NCBI GenBank assembly: GCA_036267255.1
Contig: DATAWK010000041.1
Location: 496,001 to 560,000 of the forward strand
Reading direction: 5' to 3'
DNA from: DATAWK01 sp036267255
GTDB taxonomy: Bacteria > Acidobacteriota > Terriglobia > Terriglobales > Acidobacteriaceae
Length of the DNA stretch: 64,000 nt
Of this stretch, positions 10,110 through 18,961 are shown piece after piece. The position numbers and the translations under genes were made by a program. The stretch's first letter is position 1, and each line of letters opens with the position of its first letter. Under the pieces are notes generated by a model. It worked only from the letters and a program-made list of their open reading frames with translations. It did not search any database and was not told the DNA's origin.

Positions 10110-12539
10110 TTACTCCTCGCGTAGCAGTTTGGCAGGATCCAGAGTCAAGGCTCGGCGTGCCGGTATCCACGTAGCCAGCAGGCCCAGCAGAGTCATCGTT
10201 ACAATCACGCCTCCCATCACCAGTGGATCGCTCGGCGTGGCTTCATAGACGATCTGCGCCAATAGCCGGCTGGCCAGAATGCCCAGCAATAACCCCGCCA
10301 CGGAACCACAGAGCAGCAACGTCAGCGGTCGCGTGAATGCCGAGCGCATCAGTTGCACTGGCTGCGCGCCCAGGGCCACGCGGATGCCAAGTTCTTTCAT
10401 CCGCTTTGAAACCGAATACGCGGCCATACCAAAGATGCCAGTCACGGCCAGCATCGCCGCCAGCAGTCCCATGATGCCCAGCGCTGCGGCAGCCGCCTGT
10501 GCTGGGAAATAGATCAGTGCCAGCGCGTCCGACCAGCTTTGGATGGTGAACGGAAGATCAGGTGCGATGCCAGTCAGCACGCGGTTCAAGTCCGCGGCGA
10601 TTTCCGCCGGGGTGAGATGCGATCGGACCACGAGGGTGGTATCGCTATTCGTATTCTGGGCCACGGGAAAAAACATGGCCGGCAGCGGATTTTCCGTCAG
10701 GGAGTTGTACTTTCCGTTCTGCACTACGCCCACGATTTGAACCGGTGTGCCGCCCCAGAGCAGGAAAGGTTTTCCGATTGCTGAGGATTTGCCGAACATC
10801 GTGCGGGCAAAGGTCTCGTTCACAATCGCGACCTTGGGAGCTTTGGCATCGTCATGCCAGGTAAAGTCGCGGCCGGTGAGCAATTGCGTTTCAGCGGCGT
10901 GCAGATATCCCGGAGAAATGGGATAGTATTTCGCGTCCAGTACCGCGTTGGAGAGCCGAAAATCGGCAGTTCCTTTTCTATAGACCACTTCATCGCCACC
11001 CTGGACGTTTGGCGGTGCATGGCCGATGGTTCCCACCGCAGTTACGCCGGGAATACGGGCGGCTTCCTCGATCATGCGCTTCTGTACCGGCAGGGATTGG
11101 CCGTTGGAGTATCCGCCCATCTCCAGATCGGCGGTCGCCAGCGTCACGCCTTGCGGCTGGATTCCGAGCGGCGCGTGTAGAGAATGCTGCATGCCGCGCA
11201 CAGCCACCAGCGATGCCGTGACCAGCAACGTGCAGAGCGCAATCTGCACCAGCAACAGAGCATCGCGCAGTGTGAAGCGGCGAAATGTCGCCGCCGTGCC
11301 GGTGCCGCTCTTCATCACCTGCGCGGCATCGGTGCGCCATATCTGCCGGGCGGGTAGCAATCCGAACAAAATTCCGCTACCCAGAGACAGCAGCAACGCC
11401 ACGGCGTAGACGCGCAGGTCGGGAGCGACGGGGACATGGACGGAAAACGCGACGAATGGCTGCCAGCGGCTCAATGCTTGCAACAGCGCGGCGGCGAAGA
11501 ACGTTCCGGCAATTCCGCCCAGCAGGGAGACAACGACGGATTCCGTCAGAAGCTGGCGCAGCATGTCCATTCGGCTGGAGCCTACGGCCAATCGGATCGC
11601 CATCTCGCGGCTACGGTCCGCCGCGCGCGCGGCAAAGATGCTGCCCAGGTTGGCGCAGGCGGCCAGCAGCACCAGCAATGCCAGAACCATGATCCCGGTC
11701 AGGAAATTGCGAACCGGCTTTCCCAATCCATCTCCCATCAGTCCGGGTTTCAACAGACGCGCAGCCAATCCATCGTCCTCACTGGGATATTGTTTTGCGA
11801 GCCGGCTTGCAATAGCGTCCAGATTGTCCGTCGCCTGCTGCACAGTGACGCCGGGTTTGAGCCGTCCTAGCAGCCAGACGACGTGGTTGCTGCGTTGGAC
11901 CAGGTAGTTGTATCCGTCGAGCTGCTGTTCGTTCACCATGGGGACCCAGAAGTCCGGCCACATGAAAATCTCTGTCCCATGAAATGTTCTGGGAGCGATT
12001 CCCAACACGGTATACGGATGTTTGTTCAGGTCGACGGTCTCGTCGATGATGTGGGGATCGCGGTTGAAGTGGTTGCGCCAGAAATCATCGCTCAACACGA
12101 TATAGGGCGCGGAGTTCGGGCCATGCTCATCCGAGGCGTGGAAAAAGCGCCCGCGCGCCGGTTGAATGCCGAGCATGTCAAAGTAATTGCCGGACACCTC
12201 ATAGCCAAAGCTTTTTGTGACAAGCGTTCCTTTGCTGAGGCCCAGGACTTCAAAGTTGTACGCGGCGATTCCGCTGAAGGTGGAATTGCGGTTGCGATAA
12301 TCCAGGTAATCCGGATACGATTCTGTGTCCCAGTCGTGGGGCTTGCGGGCAATGTTGTAGAGACTCTTCGGTTGCGGCACATTCAGCGGTCGCAGGACGA
12401 GCGCATTCAGGACACTGAAGACCACCACATTGGCGCCTACGCCCAGAGCCAGCGTCAAAATGGCTGTAACGGCAAAGCCGGGCGATTTGCGCAACTGCCG
12501 CAATGCGTAACGAACGTCGTGGAAAAACAAGCGATTCAT
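10110..12539 (-). CDS. ADOP-family orphan ABC permease (first gene of operon)
   Basis: An 809-residue duplicated permease, promoter-proximal gene of the four-gene minus-strand operon. The start MNRLFFHDVRYALRQLRKSP at the ATG 12539 is preceded by AGAGG with suitable spacing; a TTG just upstream is not needed. The layout is the usual ADOP one: helix, periplasmic domain, three helices (FLTGIMVLALLVLLAACANLG), second helix (LLLVQIALCTLLVTASLVAV), second periplasmic domain and terminal helices. The C-terminus RRALTLDPAKLLREE resembles that of the last gene of the operon more than the ALRSE form of the middle two, suggesting two sub-lineages. Upstream lie a sigma-54-type promoter and a double-dyad element shared with the 49-kb ADOP locus. 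Confidence 0.94.
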   Translation of the reverse strand: MNRLFFHDVRYALRQLRKSPGFAVTAILTLALGVGANVVVFSVLNALVLRPLNVPQPKSLYNIARKPHDWDTESYPDYLDYRNRNSTFSGIAAYNFEVLGLSKGTLVTKSFGYEVSGNYFDMLGIQPARGRFFHASDEHGPNSAPYIVLSDDFWRNHFNRDPHIIDETVDLNKHPYTVLGIAPRTFHGTEIFMWPDFWVPMVNEQQLDGYNYLVQRSNHVVWLLGRLKPGVTVQQATDNLDAIASRLAKQYPSEDDGLAARLLKPGLMGDGLGKPVRNFLTGIMVLALLVLLAACANLGSIFAARAADRSREMAIRLAVGSSRMDMLRQLLTESVVVSLLGGIAGTFFAAALLQALSRWQPFVAFSVHVPVAPDLRVYAVALLLSLGSGILFGLLPARQIWRTDAAQVMKSGTGTAATFRRFTLRDALLLVQIALCTLLVTASLVAVRGMQHSLHAPLGIQPQGVTLATADLEMGGYSNGQSLPVQKRMIEEAARIPGVTAVGTIGHAPPNVQGGDEVVYRKGTADFRLSNAVLDAKYYPISPGYLHAAETQLLTGRDFTWHDDAKAPKVAIVNETFARTMFGKSSAIGKPFLLWGGTPVQIVGVVQNGKYNSLTENPLPAMFFPVAQNTNSDTTLVVRSHLTPAEIAADLNRVLTGIAPDLPFTIQSWSDALALIYFPAQAAAAALGIMGLLAAMLAVTGIFGMAAYSVSKRMKELGIRVALGAQPVQLMRSAFTRPLTLLLCGSVAGLLLGILASRLLAQIVYEATPSDPLVMGGVIVTMTLLGLLATWIPARRALTLDPAKLLREE

Positions 12540-12578
12540 CAAAGACCTCTGGGCAAACGTCTACATGCCTGTTCTATC

Positions 12579-12594
12579 TGCATGTGTCATGCCA
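12579..12594 (-). promoter_or_regulatory. Candidate sigma-54 (-24/-12) promoter of the ADOP operon
   Basis: On the minus strand the sequence TGGCATGACACATGCA matches the sigma-54 consensus TGGCACG-N4-TTGCW at all key positions. GG and GC are exactly 12 apart, with only two weaker mismatches. The -12 end lies 39 bases before the ATG of the first ADOP gene, a normal leader length. A matching promoter at the same distance precedes the other ADOP operon at 48911. Sigma-54 promoters need an enhancer-binding protein; the dyad element at 12666-12705 is in the right place for one. Confidence 0.65.
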
Positions 12595-12665
12595 GAGCGT
12601 TGTTTCTGTATCCTCTTGAAAAATAAATTGAATAGATAGATGAAGATGCGTGATCATCGTTTGAA

Positions 12666-12705
12666 GTGTCCATTTTCGAAAAATGGGTGTCCGAAAGTGG
12701 ACAGC
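12666..12705 (-). promoter_or_regulatory. Double-dyad upstream element (putative enhancer site)
   Basis: Two adjacent inverted repeats. Read on the minus strand, TGTCC-N6-GGACA (12688-12703) is followed by CCATTTTTCGAAAATGG (12670-12686) and then ACAC. The element starts 71 bases upstream of the sigma-54-type promoter. Aligned with 48788-48826, about 33 of 40 positions agree with one gap, in the same orientation relative to the ADOP genes. The two TGTCC-N6-GGACA copies keep the arms but differ in the spacer, as expected for a protein-binding dyad. The element also lies upstream of the divergent gene at 12869. Confidence 0.65.
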
Positions 12706-12868
12706 TTGGCTTGTTTAAGGCAATATCGGGCGCCAATATCAGAAAAATGCCGCCGGAATCGCGAAAGTCGGAATCCCTATGGTGTACGTTGTCTGTTTAG
12801 ACTGGGCACAATCGCCCATTGCTTCATCCTATGTCGCTGCATCCTAAGAATGGCGGAGGAGATCGCAG

Positions 12869-13774
12869 GTGAAGTTTTTCGATAATTGGTATTTTTTTCA
12901 TGTTTCGGTTTTCAGGCTCAAACAACGAGCGCTTTGGGTTTTGTGCTTTTCGGTCTTTTTATCGGGTGCTTATCGGGCTTCGAGTGAACAGAACGAAAAC
13001 CACGAGAATGTTCGACAGCTTGTACAACAGGTGGTGGATCATCAACTGGCTGTGGATCAAAACGATCACTCGCGCTGGATGTACCGCGATATAGACAAGG
13101 TTCCAGGCAAGAGCACAGTGAAGCTCATTGTCCAGACCTCTCAGGGAACCGTCTCGAAAACCATTGAAATCAATGGCCAACCTCCGACCTCTCAGCAACG
13201 CCAGCAAGAGGAAGCGCAGATGGAAAATCTTGTCGACAATCCTTCGGCGCTGGCGAAACAACGCAAAAACAGTGCGCACGACGACGAGCAATCGACTTCT
13301 TTGATGAAGATGCTGCCGGATGCCTTTTTATGGACAAAGACTGGCGAGTCAAACGGCGAGGTCACACTCCACTTTGAACCGAATCCGGCGTTTCATCCGC
13401 CGACCTACGCCTCCCGGGTCTTTGCCGCGATGGCGGGGGACATGGTTGTCGATCCAACACAGAAGATTCTGAGGTCTTTGAGCGGAACCCTCATACATCC
13501 CGTTGAATTCGCTGATGGCCTATTTGGAAAAATAGAGCAAGGTGGAACATTTCGCGTGGTACGGTCGCAAATTGCTCCGGGCGAATGGCAGATCACAGAG
13601 ACCCACGTCCATATTCACGGGTACGTCCTGATCTTTAAGTCTATCGATCAGCAGGAAGATGATGAAACGAGCAACTACAAACCCTCGCCTGCCTCGCTTA
13701 CTCTCCGCCAGGCCATTGCCATGCTCAATAATGGCAGCGTCGCGTCCGCCCTGGGTTTGAAATCTGAACCGTAA
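12869..13774 (+). CDS. Secreted protein of unknown function
   Basis: A 301-residue protein with an N-terminal hydrophobic stretch (ALWVLCFSVFLSGAYRASSE, about 21-40) after basic residues, consistent with a signal peptide; it is therefore probably periplasmic or secreted. The mature part is hydrophilic, with a Gln-rich segment near 108-117 (PTSQQRQQEEAQ) and no cysteines. I do not recognise a family. The pattern of an outer, mixed beta-type protein ending in a conserved-looking LRQAIAMLNNGS segment recalls exported acidobacterial proteins of unknown role. The start is a GTG preceded by GGAGGAGA. It is divergent from the four-permease ADOP operon and shares its upstream region, so a linked function is possible but unproven. 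Confidence 0.75.
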   Translation: MKFFDNWYFFHVSVFRLKQRALWVLCFSVFLSGAYRASSEQNENHENVRQLVQQVVDHQLAVDQNDHSRWMYRDIDKVPGKSTVKLIVQTSQGTVSKTIEINGQPPTSQQRQQEEAQMENLVDNPSALAKQRKNSAHDDEQSTSLMKMLPDAFLWTKTGESNGEVTLHFEPNPAFHPPTYASRVFAAMAGDMVVDPTQKILRSLSGTLIHPVEFADGLFGKIEQGGTFRVVRSQIAPGEWQITETHVHIHGYVLIFKSIDQQEDDETSNYKPSPASLTLRQAIAMLNNGSVASALGLKSEP

Positions 13775-14347
13775 GCTTTGCGCATGGATAAGCAATTTTG
13801 TGGATAAACATGGGTACAGTACGAGTGCGTATCTATTGGGAAAGGGCGTGCTTTTCACAAATTTGGGGAGAATTTCACATGTCTAGTCGTCGACGATGTG
13901 AAAGTTTTGGATATTGAAGGTCAAACTCGATGGTTCTATGAAACGGGGACTGACTTTTGCAGGTTTTCCTTTTTAATATGAGCCTGTTTTCTAAAACTGA
14001 GCCTGACAGTATTCCGTATTTTGTCTGCTATTTATGCTAAATATCCAATTTTCCTCAGTCATCGGCTACTACTACTGGGTATATACAGTTCTATTTCTTG
14101 TTTTAGAAAGCATCGTCGCAACGCCCGGTTTAAAATCCCAAAAGCATACTCTCTTTTTCCTTCAAGATGTCTACTTTTCCGCATTTATTTATGCTCTCTA
14201 CAACGCTATTTATCTCTACAATGAAGCCAATCCCATACCCCGTTTGCGCAATGTTTCGTCAAGTGGTGTACAAGGTTGAGAGGGAAAAACAGGCATATGC
14301 CAAGCCTCGAAGTAGAGCCGGAGAAGCCAGTGGTCGAGAGCACAGAT
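13775..14347. other. AT-rich region upstream of dnaN, possible oriC
   Basis: Gap of about 570 bases before dnaN with no credible gene. It contains one perfect DnaA box (13799-13807), a near copy CATGGATAA just before it (13783-13791), and long AT-rich stretches from about 13960 to 14220. Origins often lie beside dnaN, so this is a candidate for oriC. However, a single perfect box is less than expected for a classical origin. Confidence 0.45.
13799..13807 (-). promoter_or_regulatory. Perfect DnaA box
   Basis: TGTGGATAA, the exact reverse complement of the high-affinity box TTATCCACA. It lies 25 bases after the secreted-protein gene and about 540 bases before dnaN. It is the only exact box noticed in the intergenic regions of the window. 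Confidence 0.6.
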
Positions 14348-15466
14348 ATGGAAATCAGCGTAAACCGGCAGCAATTGCTGCGAGAACTTACCGCAACCCA
14401 GGGGGTCGTGGAGCGGAAAACGACCATCCCCATCCTGTCGAATTTCTTGCTGGAAGCAGCGGATGGCCGCCTGACCATCACAGCTACGGACCTCGATCAG
14501 AGCATCCGTACCTCCTGTGAAGCCAAAATCAAGAAATCCGGCGCCTGCACGATTCCGGCGCGCAAACTGTATGACTACATCAAACTGTTGCCAGAAGGAG
14601 AGATCAGCATCAAGTTGATGGAGAACCACTGGGTGCAGATTCGCATGGGGCGTTCCAACACCAAGATGGTAGGCATGGCGCGCGCAAATTTCCCACAGGT
14701 GCCGCAGTTTCCAGAGGCTTCCGCCATTCGCCTGCCCAGCGCGTCCCTGCGCTCCATGATCGGTAAGACTATCTTTGCCATCGCCAATGAAGAGTCGCGC
14801 TACACGTTGAATGGAGCGTTGTTGACGATCAAAGACGGAGGCTTGGTTCTGGTGGCCACGGATGGGCATCGCCTGGCGCACATTGAAAAAACAGGCGAGA
14901 CTCTGACAGTAAGCGGCGAAAAGCGTGTGCTGATTCCTCGCAAGGCATTGAGCGAATTGCAATCGCTGCTGGCGAACAATGATGCCGAATTCATAGATTT
15001 TGCCGATGACGAACAGACGCTCTACTTTCGCATTGGGGGCTGTCTGCTGACTTCGCGGAAACTGACCGGACAATTTCCGAATTATGAAGCTGTGCTGCCA
15101 CGGGACAACAACAAGTTTGTCATTGTAAAAACGGATGAACTGATGGGTTGCATTCAACGTGTCGCGCAGTTTGCCGATGAGCGCTCCGGCGCCATAAAAA
15201 TGCGTTTCGAGCAGAACGAACTGAAGATTTCTTCTTCTTCGACAGACGCGGGAGAATCGGAAGATACCATCGAGACGCCATATAGCAATGATCCGCTGGT
15301 AGTTGGTTTCAATTCGGCATACATGGTGGATTTTCTAAAGGCCGTCAGTCACGCCAGCGAGGTGCGCCTGGAATTTAAAGATGCACAATCGGCGGGGCAG
15401 ATGCGCCCGGAAGATACCAGCGACGATTTCAAATATCGCTACATCATCATGCCCATGCGCATTTGA
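14348..15466 (+). CDS. dnaN: DNA polymerase III sliding clamp (beta subunit)
   Basis: Ring-shaped clamp that tethers DNA polymerase III to DNA. From the ATG at 14348 the protein is 372 residues, the usual length. It opens MEISVNRQQLLRELTATQGV and continues VVERKTTIPILSNFLLEA, the typical first strand and helix of clamp domain 1. Three clamp domains follow, with the conserved ATDGHRLA near residue 175 and the C-terminal YIIMPMRI, close to the canonical (V/M)MP(M/I)R(L/I) ending. Longer starts exist (ATG 14297, TTG 14276) and would add 17-24 residues; length and family alignment favour 14348. A convergent terminator follows. Confidence 0.96.
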   Translation: MEISVNRQQLLRELTATQGVVERKTTIPILSNFLLEAADGRLTITATDLDQSIRTSCEAKIKKSGACTIPARKLYDYIKLLPEGEISIKLMENHWVQIRMGRSNTKMVGMARANFPQVPQFPEASAIRLPSASLRSMIGKTIFAIANEESRYTLNGALLTIKDGGLVLVATDGHRLAHIEKTGETLTVSGEKRVLIPRKALSELQSLLANNDAEFIDFADDEQTLYFRIGGCLLTSRKLTGQFPNYEAVLPRDNNKFVIVKTDELMGCIQRVAQFADERSGAIKMRFEQNELKISSSSTDAGESEDTIETPYSNDPLVVGFNSAYMVDFLKAVSHASEVRLEFKDAQSAGQMRPEDTSDDFKYRYIIMPMRI

Positions 15467-15490
15467 AGAATAGTTGGCTTGCAAACAAAG

Positions 15491-15525
15491 ACGGCTCCGG
15501 ACACGACCGGGGCCGTTTATTTTTG
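15491..15525. terminator. Rho-independent terminator after dnaN
   Basis: Ten-base-pair stem ACGGCTCCGG / CCGGGGCCGT with one G-T pair and a six-base loop, followed by TTATTTTT on the plus strand. It lies 24 bases after the dnaN stop and overlaps the end of the convergent kinase-like gene at 15517. Confidence 0.75.
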
Positions 15526-16170
15526 TGCAGAAACACCGGGAGCGGTATGGCTATTCTGCGCCATGCCTGTGGCCTCAAGCGTGGCACCGATCATGGCATC
15601 AAAACCCATACAGGAATTCAGCATCAGGTGGTACATCCGATAATCATTCCAGACCGCGCGATAGAAGCGCTGGATCAACTCCGCGCGCCGGCGGTCTGTG
15701 GCTATAAGCTCCTGTTCGGCAATGGAGGCTTTGTCCGGGAAGGTCTCCTGAAACCAGCGAACTTTGCGGCTCATGGTCGCGTACACAAAGATATGAAAGC
15801 AACCGGCAACTCCATTCAGAGCGCTGGAAGCACCGCGCCCGACGATGACGCAATTGCCTACCTTGACCTTCTCTTCGAGAATCTTGCGCACAATGGAGAT
15901 GACTTTTTCTTCATCAAAAATCTCCACCTCCAGTGCACCGGGAGCACGCTCAACACTGCCATGCCAGAAGGCTTTGCCAACGCGGTGATACCAGGGATCC
16001 AACCGTTCATCATGCATGGCGGCCAGGGATGCGGGAACATTCGCGCGCTTGGCAATCTCATCCACCATCGCGCTATCAACCAGCTCCCAGCCCAGGTGCT
16101 GGGCAAGCCGACGGGCATATTCGGCGCCCAGGCTTCCATACTCACGTTCCACCGTTATGACCCGAACCAT
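15517..16170 (-). CDS. Cytidylate kinase-like protein
   Basis: A 217-residue protein resembling the cytidylate kinase-like family (Cytidylate_kin2). The N-terminus MVRVITVEREYGSLGAEYAR aligns with the nucleotide-binding start of that family, followed by RLAQHLGWELVD. A mid-region CVIVGRGASSALNG (about 107-120) and the late basic segment TDRRRAELIQRFY are also family-like. Typical members carry GSGGxxIA in the phosphate-binding loop; here it reads GSLGAEYA, so kinase activity on CMP is not assured. It lies 100 bases downstream of mutS2 on the same strand and converges on dnaN. Its role is probably nucleotide or small-molecule phosphorylation, but the substrate cannot be assigned. Confidence 0.8.
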   Translation of the reverse strand: MVRVITVEREYGSLGAEYARRLAQHLGWELVDSAMVDEIAKRANVPASLAAMHDERLDPWYHRVGKAFWHGSVERAPGALEVEIFDEEKVISIVRKILEEKVKVGNCVIVGRGASSALNGVAGCFHIFVYATMSRKVRWFQETFPDKASIAEQELIATDRRRAELIQRFYRAVWNDYRMYHLMLNSCMGFDAMIGATLEATGMAQNSHTAPGVSAQK

Positions 16171-16270
16171 TGTTCTTCTCCCGACGCTAATTTCTAGCTC
16201 CAGCAGAATACATCTTTCCTGTGGATGCCTGCACCACCCTTGTGGAAGGCATGCTATCTGTGCGGTTGGC

Positions 16271-18760
16271 TCACTGACGTAACTCTACGACTGTAGCGCC
16301 CGCCCCGCCTTCGTTTTGAGGCGGTTCGCTGAGGCCCGCTACATGCGGATGGCTCTTCAAATAGGCCCGCAGCGCCTTGCGCAGAACACCCAGCCCGCTG
16401 CCATGCACAATACGAATACGCGGCAGGCCGTCCAAAAAGGCCCGGTCCAGAAACTTTTCGATCGCGTCCGTCGCCTCATCCACCGTGTGGCCGATGACGT
16501 TGATCTCCATTGAGATAGCCGTGTCTGGATGATGGAGCGAAACGCTGATTCCTTTGCGACGGGCCGACTCCAATGGAGAAGTCGCCTGCTGTCGTTGGGA
16601 TGCCGATGCCAGGACCTCTGCGATGTCATCACGGCGAACGCGCATTTTCATGATGCCGGCGGTGACTTCAAAATTCTCTGCATCTACCTGCCGCTGCACG
16701 ACGGCGGCTTTCCCCAGCGAACGCAACTTCACCGTGTCGCCAACGTTTACCTCGCGGACAATATGCGGTTGCGCGTTGGTATCGCCCTGGTCGGCGCCAC
16801 TCTGATGGGCTACCACCGTCATATCGAACTGTTCGCGAAACTCGCGGCGCAGTTTGGCCATGCGCCGTTCTGCATCTTTGCCGACTTTCTGTTGCAGGCC
16901 GCGATCTTCGATGCCCCGCAGCATCTCCTTGACTTGGTAGTCGAAATCTTTCAGCAACGAAACCAGTTTGTCTTCAAGCGCTCGCACCTTCAGCCTTTGC
17001 TCATTGCGACCTTCCACTTCCAGACGATTCCGCTCGCGCGCCACTTCCTGTTCGCGCAGCCGAAGCTGATTTCGTTCGTTTGAGACCGCCAGCAGGTCGA
17101 CGTGCAGGTGATCCAGGAAGCGCGAAACCTCTTCCGTTTGGCTGCCCAACCGCTGTCGCGCGGAAGCAATAATCTCTGTATTCAGGCCGATCCGCTGTGC
17201 GATGTTGATGCCAGCCGAGGCTCCTGGAACGCCGATGCGAATTTGATAGGTAGGTGCGAGCGTCTGTTCGTCAAAGCCTGCTGAGGCGTTCTGCACGCCC
17301 ACGGTGTTTGCCGCGTAGACCTTGAGAGATGTGTGATGCGTGGAGATGAGGCACCATGCGCGCAGTCTTAGAAAGTGCTCCGCAATCGCTGCAGCCAGGG
17401 CAGCACCCTCTTCCGGGTCCGTCGCGGAACCCAGCTCGTCGAGCAGCACTAGCGATGCATCTGTTGCCTGCTGTGCAATTTGGTCGAGGCGCGTGATGTG
17501 CGCCGAGAAAGTCGATAGGTTTTGCTCAATCGACTGCGTATCGCCAATGTCTGCCAATACGGCATCGAAGACTGGCAGCAGCGCCGCCTCCGCCGGTATG
17601 GGAATGCCGGATTGGGCCATCAGCGCCAGCAAGCCAACGGTTTTGAGGGCGACTGTTTTCCCGCCGGTGTTTGGGCCGCTCACAATCAACTGACGTGCCT
17701 CCATCCCTAATTCCAGGTCGAGTGGAACCACACGACCACCCGTGGCGCGCAGACGCTTTTCCAGCAACGGGTGCCGTGCTGCCTCCAAGGAAATCTTCGC
17801 TGCTGCTGTGGATGGAGAGAATACGGGGGCGACGCAGGAAAACTCAGCCGCAAAACGCGCCCGCGCAAATAACGACTCTACTTCAGCGAGAATGGCGGCT
17901 CCAGTGGCGATGGCCTCCGCATGTGTGGCAATTGCTCGCGTAATCTCGGCAAGAATCCGTTGGATCTCGGCCTGTTCTTCCTCCAGCAGGCGTTGTAGTT
18001 CGTTGTTCTGCTCAATGGTTTCCAGAGGCTCCACGAAGACCGTTTGCCCGCTGGAGCTTGCTCCGTGTACGACGCCCGGGATGCGCCGCTTCCATTCCGC
18101 TTTCACCGGAATCACAAAACGTTCGCCACGAATGGTGATCAACTCCTCCTGAAGCGAGCCGCTCTCTCCCATGCGGCGGAGTGTGGTGCGCAGACTTTCC
18201 TCAATGTGCCGCTGCTGGCGTTCCATCTGGCGTCGAATGCGTCCCAGCTCAGGCGAGGCTGTGTCAGCAATGGAGCCATCCGGCTCGATTTTCCCCTCCA
18301 CAGCACTCAGCAGATGGTTGAAGCGGCCCTGCTGCAACGGCTCAGAAAGACGTTGCACCTCGGTAAGGGGGCCGCCCAGGTTCTCTCCTGCGTTCCCCGG
18401 GATGCCAAGAATAAGCTTCTGCCATGCGGCGACGCGCTCCACCAGAATCACAAGAGCGCGAATCTCGTCCGCTGCCAGCATGGCGCCGGGGATGGTGGCT
18501 TGCTCCAGGTACGGCGTCGGATCGAAAAGCCCGTGAAAATCAAAGCTGCCGCCAGTCACCAGCAGACGGCGAATCTCCTCGACATGCTGTTGCTCACTCT
18601 GCGCCCACGCGGCATCGGTCGTAGGTTTCAACGCCTGCACCCAGGCTCGCCCGACGGGGGTGGACGCATAGCTGGCCACCAGGTCGAGCAGGAGCGGAAA
18701 GCCCAGCATTTCTGCACTGGTCTTTTCAAGCGGCGATGGAACGATGGGCAGCATGAGCAT
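16271..18760 (-). CDS. mutS2: MutS2 family ATPase/endonuclease with Smr domain
   Basis: An 829-residue MutS2 protein, lacking the mismatch-recognition domain of MutS. It has an N-terminal helical core, the ATPase with Walker A GPNTGGKT at 362-369 and Walker B LVLLDELGSATDPEEG, and a long coiled-coil clamp rich in Glu and Arg (about 540-640). A C-terminal Smr nuclease-type domain has IRIVHGSGLGVLRKALRAYL. MutS2 proteins suppress homologous recombination and, in Firmicutes, split collided ribosomes as a rescue factor; which applies here cannot be told. ATG codons at 18760 and 18754 are both possible starts; the family N-terminus is reached with either. Confidence 0.95.
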   Translation of the reverse strand: MLMLPIVPSPLEKTSAEMLGFPLLLDLVASYASTPVGRAWVQALKPTTDAAWAQSEQQHVEEIRRLLVTGGSFDFHGLFDPTPYLEQATIPGAMLAADEIRALVILVERVAAWQKLILGIPGNAGENLGGPLTEVQRLSEPLQQGRFNHLLSAVEGKIEPDGSIADTASPELGRIRRQMERQQRHIEESLRTTLRRMGESGSLQEELITIRGERFVIPVKAEWKRRIPGVVHGASSSGQTVFVEPLETIEQNNELQRLLEEEQAEIQRILAEITRAIATHAEAIATGAAILAEVESLFARARFAAEFSCVAPVFSPSTAAAKISLEAARHPLLEKRLRATGGRVVPLDLELGMEARQLIVSGPNTGGKTVALKTVGLLALMAQSGIPIPAEAALLPVFDAVLADIGDTQSIEQNLSTFSAHITRLDQIAQQATDASLVLLDELGSATDPEEGAALAAAIAEHFLRLRAWCLISTHHTSLKVYAANTVGVQNASAGFDEQTLAPTYQIRIGVPGASAGINIAQRIGLNTEIIASARQRLGSQTEEVSRFLDHLHVDLLAVSNERNQLRLREQEVARERNRLEVEGRNEQRLKVRALEDKLVSLLKDFDYQVKEMLRGIEDRGLQQKVGKDAERRMAKLRREFREQFDMTVVAHQSGADQGDTNAQPHIVREVNVGDTVKLRSLGKAAVVQRQVDAENFEVTAGIMKMRVRRDDIAEVLASASQRQQATSPLESARRKGISVSLHHPDTAISMEINVIGHTVDEATDAIEKFLDRAFLDGLPRIRIVHGSGLGVLRKALRAYLKSHPHVAGLSEPPQNEGGAGATVVELRQ

Positions 18761-18961
18761 AGGTGCCAGTGTGTTTCCGTGGCATATGCTCTATCGTAGC
18801 GCCTGCTCACTGCTAGGCTGTTCTGAACGGCACTGCGCCGTTTCCGCAGGCCTGGTATGGATCGCACAAAAACTGGAACTAAAGACCATTGGCAGGCGTA
18901 TCTTGAATCATTGTGTGGCATCGCCTTGGCGTGTGCCTTGCATTAGAAATTGAGGTGACCC

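Larger units (their letters stand above)
12540..12868. other. Divergent control region between ADOP operon and secreted protein gene
   Basis: A 329-base gap without a gene. It carries the minus-strand sigma-54-type promoter (12579-12594) and the double dyad (12666-12705). No clear promoter for the plus-strand gene was found between 12706 and 12868, apart from its strong ribosome binding site GGAGGAGA at 12855-12862. Confidence 0.6.

Noticed and set aside
14216..15157. A 313-codon frame on the minus strand over dnaN.
   Set aside because: Opposite strand of a conserved clamp gene; no ribosome binding site and no family resemblance.
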